From Prinia subflava (taxonomy: Eukaryota; Chordata; Aves; Passeriformes; Cisticolidae): a stretch of DNA of 64,000 nucleotides. Below the pieces are notes generated by a model. It worked only from the letters and a program-made list of their open reading frames with translations, did not search any database and was not told the DNA's origin. Shown here in pieces: positions 12,101 through 23,260 of the stretch. A program made the translations under genes and the position numbers. The stretch lies in contig NC_086250.1 of NCBI RefSeq assembly GCF_021018805.1, positions 63,995,322 to 64,059,321 on the forward strand, written 5' to 3'. How positions within the stretch are numbered: position 1 is the first letter of the stretch; every line of letters begins with the position of its first letter.

Positions 12101-15100
12101 CTAAAAAGTTTCTTATTTCCTTAGAGATGGAATTTCACTCAGAGTATTTGTCTTATTGTACAAGGATTAAAAGATATTTTTCACCTGCTTTTCCACTACT
12201 GTTTTTTTTCTTTTCTTTTCTTTTTTTCTTTTCTTTTTTTTTTTTTCCCTCGTATTACTTTGTAAGATATGTTTTCAGAACTTTTTGTTTTGCTAGGTTT
12301 TAAGTCTTATGTAGGAGAGGAACTTCTGGGAAAGAGAAAAAAAAAGAGAAAACTGGGATACAAAATAAACACTTCTGAGCTGAACCACCCTCAGCAGACC
12401 AGCAAACTCCTCCCTTAAACATTCTGATATATGACTGTACATGAAAATCAGATGGGCATGAGGCAGTGATTCCATTTGCCAAATGCAGTTTTGATCCATA
12501 TGGCAAACAGCTGCTGCTCAGATGAGCAAACTTCTGAGAAGCTAATTCGTTAAATCCAAACAGAGGATCTTGCAGTCAAAGGTAAATACATCACAGCACC
12601 TTGCAGCTTTTATTTGTTCCCATCACCACTGATAATACAGTCTCCTGTGACGTGCTCTTTCTTTCTTTGAGGGTAACCTGCAAGGCAGGCAACAAATACT
12701 CAGCACACAGGATCTGAGTGCGTGCCACGGCTGGAACATGCAGTAAATAGCAAAACAGTTCCTTGCAGTCAGCAAATTGCCACAGACATTTTTGGGAATT
12801 GTGAGAGTCCTGATCTTAGACAGAACACCACTTAAGAAAGACATGTTTTGGTTTTGTGGTGTTACCACTGCCACTCAATGCTAACCTGTTTCTGCCTCAG
12901 TGTATCTAGGGGAAAACTTGCCAATTGATTTTACTGTAAACATTTGCAAGGGCTGTTAAAAATCCCACCCTCAACAACTGAGAGTACCTATGTGAGCTGA
13001 GGTCCCTGCAGCTTTTGTATTCTTCTGCATTGCTTTCTGAGTCTGTAGCAATGTTTGCAAATCCCTTAAGGAGTGCTTCCTTTCCTTAGAACAACCATGT
13101 CATATTCCTTACCATGCACAGTGCTGCGTCGTGGAGGGCCAGGCTGGAGATGCCCAGCATCATATAAATTTGTGGGGAGTGCTGAGGCAGAAGGTTTGAG
13201 TTTTATCCTGAGACCCCTTGCAGACAGCTGAAACCATGAATCGAAGCCAATGAGCCACATGCCTTGTCTCAGGACTTAGGTCTTGAGTGTCCCCAACAAC
13301 CCAGATTTATGCTATACCTTCCTTATGTAACATATAGAGATAGCTTTTGAAGAGATTGGAGTTACATAGCAGCAGGTTGTCAGGAACACGACTGGAAAAC
13401 AGCAACTACCCTGATTAGTATGTGTTCCTCTCACTTTGTCTTGTGACAATATTTGATGTGCAATTTTTCTCATCAATTTATGATCACTTAGAGAGTTCAT
13501 CTCTTTCATAATAAAATTCAATAATGGCGTATATTTTTTTTCTGTAGATGTGATGCAGATATTTTAATTTTAAAAAGTCATAGACTGGATAAAAAAGAAA
13601 TGATGTTTACTGCCAAATTTGCTTTGGAATAAATCCATAAAAATTAAAGGAGGGATAAAATAGGAAGACTGAAGCCAAAAGGTTAGCTGTAAGGTTTTCC
13701 AGTTCTAGTTTGAGCAAGGCAACATCTGAGAAAATGGCTCTGGATACTTATGTAGTTAGGTCAGTAATCACTGCAGTTCATTTTCCTGTTGGTACTTTTT
13801 ATAAAAAAAGATAAGGTAAGAGGATAAATTTAATTATGTTTAATTTTCATGTACATACTTGTCAAGAATATTTAAAAGTCAAGTTAAATGCCTATTTAGT
13901 TTTGCTTACAATTCCACTTAACAAATTGTTTGAATATATTCCTTTATCTTTCATTCTTCAACCAGATATAAATCTGAAGACTTTTAACCTTACAATGCGA
14001 TAATATTTCTAAGAGTCTTAAATTCAAAAGTGTTTGTAATTTTTGTCTGCTGTGAGAGAATATTGTTCTGTGTATTTTCCTATTATGACTTTCTTAATTA
14101 TATTTTTGTTTCTTTCAGCCTTTTTATTTTTGCTTTGTAAATTCCATTGCAGGTACAAATCATATTCCCTTCTTCACTTCATTCCTTTGCAGAAAATAAC
14201 ATCCAGGAAATTGGATCAGACCAGAGCAGGTGTTCAACCTTGTTCCCTAATCTGAACAACCAGGAACTGAGATTTTTACTCACATTACATTCACACCCAC
14301 AATTCAGTTTAGAAACAACCTGTAAGACTGCTGTATTTATTGTAAAGTCTTTGCATCCTTCTAAATATTAGTGGTCTCTTAGAGTTTCTAAGTTGGGGTC
14401 AATGACTCCAAATCAGTTTTTATTTTGCCAACTTCCTGTTGCTAATAGACATGGGCTACCAGAGAACAGCAATAGCTCTCTGTCCTTCACCAGAACAAAA
14501 GGATTGGGTTTTTTCAAGTAATGTTCATAAAGCCTAAATTTAAGTACTTGATCTTTCTCTGCTTCTGTATTTATGACTGTTGAATTATATGATATTTTTC
14601 TGAGATCCACATGTAAGTTTGGGCATGTTGTACTGTTGGATTTTGTTTTATTCCTAACACTTCTAAGTCATCAGTCTTACATTGACAATGTTTGTATTTA
14701 TTCTGCTTCATGTTAAGTGTTCTCCTAAGACTACCTCAGGGCAAGATCCAGACACACAGCAGCCTCGTCTCTGCCAGATACTCAAATATCTGGGTTAGGA
14801 GGAACTGTGATGTGCTCCACGTAGGTCACCAGTGCTCACAATTAAAGAACAGGGACTTCTGGCAGTTACAGAGTATAAAGTGACACCCTGTCTAGCTACA
14901 CACAACATACTCTAACTATTGAAAAGCTCTATGGAAACATGTCTAGTTTTTATTCTGTAACCCTTATTAGAAATACTGAACAACATTAGTTCTAAAGAGT
15001 TACAGTGTCTCTAGCTTGACAGTTACCTTCACTACAATCTATTGTTCTCTTAATTTCACAAATCCTTAATTTTGCTATAGTAAAATTAAAAGCTTCCTAT

Positions 15101-15630
15101 CTGGCATTATATCACAATGCTCTCTGGATGTGTGTACTGTCTGGAAAATCAAAAGTTCTCTGTTGGCAGGCTATGATTAACTTTGAAAAACTCATTGTGT
15201 ATTATGTCATTTTCTGTTTATTGTGAAATCTTCAATTACATTTTCTCCAGGTGTTCCATATTACAAAGGTTAAACAATTGTTCCTCAACCACCCAAGACC
15301 TCATTTTTCTTCTTTTAAATACAACTTTTGTGTTGTACAGCTTCTAGCTATAAAGTAAAATCTTCAACCTGACAGAATCTTTATTATTTCTTGCTCCATT
15401 CTGAGTCCGTTTTCTTGAAGGTCTGAAGCGATGCTTTCCAGTCCTCCCAAATTCAAAATATCACTTCACAACACATGAACCAGAAACTGCCCAAAGACCT
15501 GTCTATGGAGAGACAAGAATTAGATCTTAGAGAGTTTGAGCTTTTGTTTATAGAGGATTTCTTTCCCTCACTGATTTTAGAGGAGCCCAGGAAAACCAGG
15601 CTTCTGATTACTCTCCCTAACTCTTAACAC
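9111..15630. other. AT-rich unassigned DNA, no gene recognised
   Basis: No coding exon, repeat family or RNA gene was recognised. Local features are a moderately GC-rich patch at about 10640-10830 without an open frame of interest, a T-rich run at 12209-12247, and a weaker GC-richer stretch at about 12600-13260. The short ORFs look like noncoding AT-rich sequence by eye. Confidence 0.55.
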
Positions 15631-15639
15631 TTGGGAAAC

Positions 15640-15985
15640 TCTGTTTGGAAGCAAATGTAGTGCATGCCGTGGTGCAGGATGGCATTCCAGCCCCTGGAGC
15701 TGTCAGTCCCTGCCCCAGAGAGGACAGAGGACACATCTCCAGCCCTGCTACCACCCCGTACCCTGTGGCCCCTGGCGGGCTGTCCCAGCCTGGCCTCAGC
15801 ACAGCCCTGTCCCCTTGGCCCAGCCCAGCCACCCTGGTCACCCTCGCTGGCCTGGATCTAAACCCCTGCTGCTGGCCACAGCCCCAGCCTGGCCAGGGCT
15901 TCTTCTTCTCTCCAAGGAGGTGCCCAAACCCTGAGGCCGGGGGTGATCCCTGTCCCTTCCATCTCCTTGTTCCAACAGTTGCTCA
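15640..15985. other. GC-rich, CpG-poor block of unknown origin
   Basis: A sharply bounded ~340-base block rich in CCAGCC/CAGCCC words inside AT-rich DNA. CpG is infrequent, so it does not look like a promoter island. An open frame crosses it (15645-16043, about 130 codons), but its product is a low-complexity P/A/S/G-rich chain without recognisable domains, as expected for GC-rich sequence lacking stops. The block could be an old insertion such as part of an LTR or a GC-rich satellite fragment. A TTTGGCGCC word at about 16000-16008, resembling the start of a retroviral primer-binding site, lies just beyond it but is not followed by a convincing tRNA complement. Confidence 0.45.
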
Positions 15986-18900
15986 GTTAAATACTGGAGT
16001 TTGGCGCCACATTAGGTTTTCTTTTATCTTGATTCCTCACTGAACAGAACTCAGGCTTCCATATTTCAGACTTTTTAGAAGAGCCTTCTGCTCACCTGTT
16101 TTACTTTTCTTCATAAAGGCAAACCCAGCTTGGCTTTTCAAAATTTTCACTTTGTTCTTGCACTTTTTGACCTTTAAAGTAAAACTTCCCTAAATTATCA
16201 CTTGTTTTCCCATTCCAGATAAACTCCCTGTTTATTGCTAATATCCTTTTTATGAGATGGCTGTTTATCCACTTAGGCCTTTAAAAAGCTTTCTTAAAAG
16301 TTATTTTCTCTCTGTATGAGATGTGAATCCCAGATAATTTTTTTATGTTTGAGTTAGATAAATTCCAGTTGTGTTCCTTGATGAAGTTTTTGAGCTATTT
16401 GGTCCAGCTAACTTCATTAATTAATTTTCTTAATTGTCAAAGTTTGTACTTTGGAAACAAAAACCAAAACATATCCTTAGCTCCTGACCCATCCTGCTGA
16501 AGTCATTTAGAGGGGAATGAGCCCGGGATGGTAATGCTTCCCCCTGTTTGCACAATGTATTTGCAAAGTGATTTATACTAGTGCAGTCAGAATGCAAGCA
16601 CTTCTGTTGATATTGAGTTTAATTGGGCACAGTAATGACTAAAGGCTTTTAAAGGTCACTGCATCCAGATGTTCAGCTATTAGTCACCATCACCCAACAA
16701 ACTTTCTAAATAAAGATAAATAAAGATAAAATAAAGAAACACTGCAACCTTCAACAAAATTAGTGTCTGAGACTGGTAGGATTATATACTTCTGCTTTCT
16801 GGTCAGCTCTGTTCAGTTCCCTCAGAACACAAAACCTTACCAAAAATATTTTTTTTCCCCTTTAAGGAACAATCTTTGCTATATTTAGGCAAGTAGGCAG
16901 TACTTTCATGAGTACTGAAATTATAGTTTGAAACTTGCAGAGCTTACAATTCTGACAATTTACCCTTTGAATACTCAAAGTGTTCTGAACACTACAATGG
17001 GTGTAAACCCTTGACTTTTATCAACTCCTTACTGCTTCCACAGTGCAGTTTAGGTACTAATATTGAATGTGGGGATTTTTAGGTTTCAAAAATTCATAAT
17101 TCATCCTAATGGAATGAAAGTTCTTCATATTCTTCATCTTTGGTTTGGTATTAACTAATATATTGATATTTTAAAACTTTTTACAGAAATTTAGTAAATA
17201 ATTTCTAGCAAGAAGTTTTTATCAACTGACTGTCTAATAAAATTTCATACTTATACATCTTATGTTCATATTTTAATCTAAAATAATTTTCCCAACTTTT
17301 TTCTACTCTCTCCCTAAAGATGTACATAGACTTTTTGGATTTCCATAAGCTCTTTATATATCAGTTTCTTGTATTACTCAGGTTTTGAATGAACACAAAT
17401 AAATTTTAATCACTTAGGAACTATTGCAAGGTTTAGTCTTTGGGGAACTCAAAAAATTCCATTAAAGTTGTTTTAAATTTAGGAGATCTTAAAATGGAAT
17501 TATTTTAAATGTTCATTCTCAGCCTGCTCTTATAGACAAAAGTTGGTGAAAATTATTCATTTAGAGTGAATGGAAACCAAAGTAAGAGCTGAGGCTCCTG
17601 CTGAAAAACCATTCATCATTGAATTCTGTACAAATGCTTTTCATATGCAATTAGAATTCACATAATCAAGTGTCATGAGAAGGCAACATTTTATAGATCT
17701 TTTTTGCTTATCATCTCAGAACTTACAGAAATGTTATGAGAAACCTGTAATTTAATCAGACATATAACATGGAACATTCCTACACTGAAGCAGGAAAGCA
17801 GCACTATTGAATCTTCCTTTCAGTCCATCTCTACCATGTTTCATCCAAAAGGCTGTGCTCCTTATTTATCAGCACTCTGCTTCCCCAGTGAGATAAACAG
17901 CATTCTTTAAAAGATATATTGCCAGAATTTACAGTAGAATTCATTTGCTGAAGTGATAAATTTAGAGCTAAGACAGAATACAGTCTCATTTAATCTGAGA
18001 ACATTGTCACAATTTATGTAATGGGCTGCTCTAAAGGTTAACAAGAAAGCATCCTATCTCTTTTTTCAAATGTCAGCCAAATATTTTATAGATTTCTCTC
18101 CATCCTCTCTTGTAGCCCCTTTAGTTAAATTAGCACAGCTGTCTGAGAGATCAGATTTAAGGCCTTTCAATGTTCCCTTGATCTGAGAACAAATGCCTCA
18201 GGAGTATTGCCAGGCAAAAGGTAAAGTGGGCTAGTGAAGTACATTATTTTCTGAGCATATTTTCTAGGAACATTACAAACACAGAATTGATAGGTGGGTA
18301 GGTAAGGATACACTTTCTATTAAGAGACTTTTAAAATCCTGGAAACAAGTTTACAGTGTCCAAAAGCAGATCCAGATAAAATACACTGGCTGAATGCTCT
18401 CCTTTATTTATAGAAATAACCGGTAGTATTTTGATTGGTTAAAAACCCACCAAAAACTACTTAATTAGGATGAAAAAAATTTAGCATTGATATTGAATGG
18501 CAATAAGTGCAATTTACAAAAGAAAAGTTTGTGACTTTGGGGAGCTCATATGAAAATATGCCCTCTAGGCACACAGCAAGGAACCGTTCTCTTGTTATTT
18601 TACCTTTGCTGGCTGCTGAAGGAAAGCTTTCTAAAATTACTCTTGTGCTCCAAGATGGAATCCACTGTTGTTCTTTGGGCATGATGATCAAAGATTGTCT
18701 GTCTACTGGTGCCTCCACAAACAAGACCCTCCAGCCACTGACAGCTTCACCAACCCGTTTGAAAACAACCAACCACTGAAATAAGGGAGGACAAGTTTTC
18801 TTTCCTTGAGCTTATTTCCCATAAAGGCTAGCTGTACTCTAAGCATGGCTCAAGGAACAAATCTGAGTAGGAAATAAGGACTCTTGACTGTCTGGCCACT

Positions 18901-20090
18901 AGTGTTAATGCACCAAGTGAAATTAAATAAAGGTGATATGAGCACTGCTGACACCACCTCCTGCAGGTGGAGGGGAAATCTGTCCTCAAATCTCAGACCT
19001 TTAAATGGAAGATGAGAGGCATTAGTTTCAAAAAAAAAAGTTATCCTCCTCCTAATCCCCAAAGAAGAGATGTAGTATTTCTCAAAATCTTTTTCCATGC
19101 CAAGACCCTCCGCATGTGGATCAACAATATTCTTGGTTCTCGTCTAGTCCCAAAAGGGAGTGGTCAGGGAGTCATCAGACTCTTGATCAAAATCTTTGTG
19201 TATGTAATCTTCCTATTGAAAATAAGTCAACATAGATGGGACATGTACTGTCAAGTGCAAGGACTGGAACAGATAAGTCTTTGAATTGACAGACCATAAC
19301 ATTTTTAATATGTCACAGATACAGAGCAAAAGAATCTTTAGGATTTTACAAAGGGTTTTGTGGGATCTAAGGTTTACTTGTCCATTTTCACTTGATCAGA
19401 GCAACTCAAGGATCAAGAGCCTGTCTATATGTTAAAAAACATGTACCCTTTGTGTTTCAGTTTTTATATTGTAGTATTGTCCCTGTTGAAAAATCAGTAT
19501 GGATTTCATCTTTAAGGATGACAACTAGTAAAAGTATTTTACAAATTATTAGTATAGGCACAAATGTTTATACAAACATAAGATCTTTATAAATATGAGA
19601 TTATCCTACCTAAGTAAATATCAAGAGATCAATATCTTAGAGTTGGAGCAGAGAGTGTATCTTGGAGGCACATACTGAAGCACCTACTACACATAAAGCA
19701 GTTAAAAATGTTCTACAGTACTGCTGTTGGCATGAGTCAAAATAAATGGAACCTACTGTACTAGGAATTGTCATCAGTTTCCCATTTGTGTTGTAAAATT
19801 AGCAACTCCAGCATTGTTGGGAATAGGGAGGAGAAGACACACTACAGTTTAAAGTTTTCTGAGTTTTAAAAATATTTTTTCAAACACTTGGTGTTTTACT
19901 ACATTAGTTTAAGCATTGTGAAACATCCCATCCACCCTTGTAATTAAGCTACTGTTTATTTGTTTTTATGGAGTTTAAATTAAAACCATGATTTTTCCTA
20001 CCTAAAGGGAAGCCAGGGTTGAGCAAACATCAAGAAAATCATAAAAGAGAAACTTCTGTATGATGTTGCTTGTTTTTTCCTATAAAATAT
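15986..20090. other. AT-rich unassigned DNA with possible conserved noncoding segments
   Basis: No gene recognised. Segments around 16500-16720 and 17620-17990 have mixed base composition and homeodomain/POU-like words without low-complexity decay, which is how conserved noncoding elements often look, but conservation cannot be tested here. A short TAAA/GATAAA-type repeat lies at about 16709-16738. Confidence 0.4.
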
Positions 20091-20091
20091 A

Positions 20092-20165
20092 AAGGGTGAA
20101 ATCTAAGCTTATTGAAGTCATTGGGAGATTTGTAATTGGCTTTGAAAGGCCAAGATTTCACCCTT
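20092..20165. mobile_element. Fossil palindromic MITE-like element
   Basis: Perfect 13-bp inverted terminal repeats (AAGGGTGAAATCT at 20092-20104 and its reverse complement at 20153-20165) enclose a 48-base core that contains ATTGAAGTCATTGGGAGA and a partly complementary second half (ATTGGCTTTGAA). This layout matches my recollection of a very common palindromic nonautonomous DNA element in archosaurs and turtles, whose halves read like ATTGAAGTCAATGGGA. The family name is not certain. Such elements are too small to encode a transposase. Divergence of the core from an ideal palindrome suggests great age. Confidence 0.7.
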
Positions 20166-22105
20166 AAGAAACAAGGCTAAATTTTCCAAAAACAGTCCCT
20201 GATTTGGAGTGCTTGTATGTGCCTCCTTGATCATTTGGCTGTGCTGAGTTTTAATGCTCTAGATCTCAGACTTGCTGATGCTCAGCACTTCTAAAATAGG
20301 ATCTCACTTGTCTTAATTTGAATGCTTAAATCATCACTACACCAGGAATTAAATGCTGCCTTTGGAAATTTTTAGCCTACTTCTTTAAAATGAAGTTCAA
20401 AAAACCATACTGTGCGTATCAGAAACTTTGTTATTGCTATTAAAATCAGCTGTGTGGAATAAATTGGGAGCAGAAGTGAAAATTGGCAAGAGATATGATC
20501 ATGCAAATAGCAGTTTTTTAGTGTTGCCCTGTTTTTTGTAACCCTGCTTCATTGGACATGTTGAAAAAGGGGGAAAGAGCTAGTGAGATATTTCCATCAA
20601 ACTCTATTAAGAGATTAGAAGAGTCTGAAAGTAAAGAAAACAGAAGTGACATATTTACAGCAATTGCAAAAGAGAGGTAGAGAGGATGGATTCATTTAAA
20701 GGGCACATTTAAATTTGGCAGTTTCATATTGTTTAAATGGTTTCCTCATCACAGCCTGTTTGTTTTTTTCCTTTCTGAACCCACGTGCTACCACATTGCC
20801 ATCAATCATTATCACCTATAAGAAGAATCATATGCAATTAGAAATTAAAAATGCTCAGACACTATGGGTTGAATCTTTGAAGTTCCAGAAGCAGTACATA
20901 TATTTGTTTTGCTGTCTTTAACAGGTGTTACGAGTTTTTTCTCATGTTTCCTCTTTTGCCATAAACACAGGGCATGGCAGATGAGAAAAAGAGAGAATTT
21001 TTGAAGAAAGAACAAAAGGGAAAGAAAGTTCACAGTGCAGCTGACTTCTCACTGGGATGGATTTAAATGAAGAAATTTGCCATATCTCCATATCACTGGA
21101 AGCAGAAAAGTTCCAGGGCTGTTCAAGTATGTTTTTCTTCTGCTGGGTGTATGGAGTGTTTGGTAAACCAAAAAGTAGCCAATGTTGCTCTTTGTTATTT
21201 TGCACTGTGTGAAACATCTACAAAGAAATCAGAAACAGCCATGAGGATGGAACATACTTGACTTAAAATTCAGCTCTTCTCCTTTTGCTAAGTGAAAGAA
21301 GACACAGGCCATATACTGGGGTAGGTATATAATGACCAGGATAGTTATAGGGCACCAGATCCATGGGAAAACAAGGATTGATGTGGTTAGCATCACTTTT
21401 GATTCCTTCTCTCATACAACTAAGATGTAAGTACAAGTCCAGAGAGAAGCTTAAACTCGTATCTTCAACACCTCAGCAGATGGAACCACTAACTTTCCTA
21501 TCCAGTCTTTATTACATTCCTATTCTATACTTGAAATGCAAATAGAGTGTTTCTGACATATAAAATGGGATAAATTTCTGGCTTTTCAGATACAGAATAC
21601 TTCTAGGAGAAAAAGTATACATGTTATGGATGGCCTGACTTGATGAGTGATTCTTCTCATGTATTTTTTTAGTAGACCAGAAGTATTGTTCTGGAAAAAC
21701 AGACAACAATATGCCTAAGCTGATGTCTCTTTTCTTTTCTGAAACACACTGAAGAAAGTAATTAGTTTCAAAATTATTTTAATTATGATGTCACCTTAGC
21801 TTAATGGAATGTCCTCTTGCATATCATTTCTCATCTCTTACACTATAAGTGTTCTGGGTTCTGAAAGGCAAGATTTTATTGACTAGAATGAAAATGCATA
21901 TACATATACTTTTCATCCCATGTTAAAAATTTCCACGTCTTCTGTATTTTTCTAAAATGATCAGACGAAGAAATAGCTGGAGGTTAAAATTTTCAACATG
22001 ACATGGAATTAGTAGACACTGTACTGCAATGTACAGTCTCATTCCAGACAAAACCAGATACATGACTTGAAAATTGCCTGATGAGCACTGTTGGGACTGA
22101 TGTTC

Positions 22106-22203
22106 TTTTGGTTTTTTTGGTTGGTTGATTTGTTTTGGTATGTTTTTGGTTTTGTTTTTGTGTTTGTTTGTTGTTGGGGTTTTTTTGTTAGTTTTTGTTT
22201 TTA
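22106..22203 (+). repeat. T/G-rich low-complexity tract
   Basis: About 100 bases composed almost wholly of T and G (TTTTG, TTTG and TTGG units, irregular). It is the complement type of the CAAA/CAAAA tracts seen repeatedly elsewhere in the window. No coding potential. Confidence 0.8.
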
Positions 22204-23232
22204 ATCAACTTATTTAGGGCTTTATTCTTTTCTCGTTAATTTCAGATGGTCTTAAATATACTTGCAAAGAATGAAATTAATCTGGGAGATGATAAACCAG
22301 TGTCTTTTCAGCAAACTTTTAAGCAAAGGAAGCAAATCATACAATTAGCTCTAAATTCATTCATCATTAAGATTTATAATTCAGGAATATAGAAACTATA
22401 AAGACCCTCTGAAGACACTACTAAAACTTTTTATTGGGCAGTGCCCATTTTTGCACAACATAATCAATAAAAACCAGTTCAAAATGTCCTTATCTTAAAA
22501 TTCTTTTATGTATGTTTATATCAGTTGCATAAAACTGAAATTTCCAAAAGTAAGTACTAACTTATTTTCTCCTGAAAATGTTGACTTTTTTCAATATTTT
22601 TGTTGGTTTTGTTTTTGGTTGTTTTTTTTCTTTTTTTGGAAATAATATTTTAGATGAAGGACAATCCAACAAGAACTAGCAATAATTACTATTGAAAAAT
22701 GTTTTCCAGTATGCACTACAGAAAGATGTAGAGCTTGTGTATAACTTGAAAAATCATAATCTGTCCAATCAAATACATGCAGCTACAGCATGCTCTTGGT
22801 CTAAAGAGAAATGCTATGTAAGATCATTAAAAATGTCTGAAAATGGAAAGTTGACAAAATTGGACCCAGCCACATTACACACTCTGATACATTGGTGTCA
22901 GAAAGACCATAGCTTCTACAACAAATCCCCCACATTACTGCAAACCCTGGATGAAAATGAATAGGAGTGAGAATAGAAAAATACACAAATAGCAAAGTAT
23001 TATGCATAAATATCAGCAACATTAAATGAAAAAATATTTTGTTATAGGAGAGGAATTTTTAAAAGCAACTAAAAATATGAGCCTGCATGCATTGGTTAAA
23101 GAAAATCTTTTATTTAATAACACATGATCTATATCCTGATTGCTGAATATGTCTGTCTGTATCTCTATGTTTTATTATGGAATTTTCAAAGGAAAACAGG
23201 TAGCAATGTTCAAATAATGCTGACTTTTCCTT

Positions 23233-23260
23233 CAACTCCTTTGAAAACCCAAAGGAGTTG
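23233..23260. other. Perfect 10-bp inverted repeat with 8-base loop
   Basis: CAACTCCTTT at 23233-23242 is followed after GAAAACCC by its exact reverse complement at 23251-23260. Immediately downstream lie a TGCAATCTGC word and TAATTAG homeodomain-type sites (to about 23298). It could be part of a regulatory element or chance; no T-run follows that would suggest a Pol III terminator. Confidence 0.6.

Noticed and set aside
15645..16043. 132-codon plus-strand ORF
   Set aside because: GC-rich block lacks stop codons by composition. The product is low-complexity P/A/S-rich with no domain, and overlapping frames are open too.
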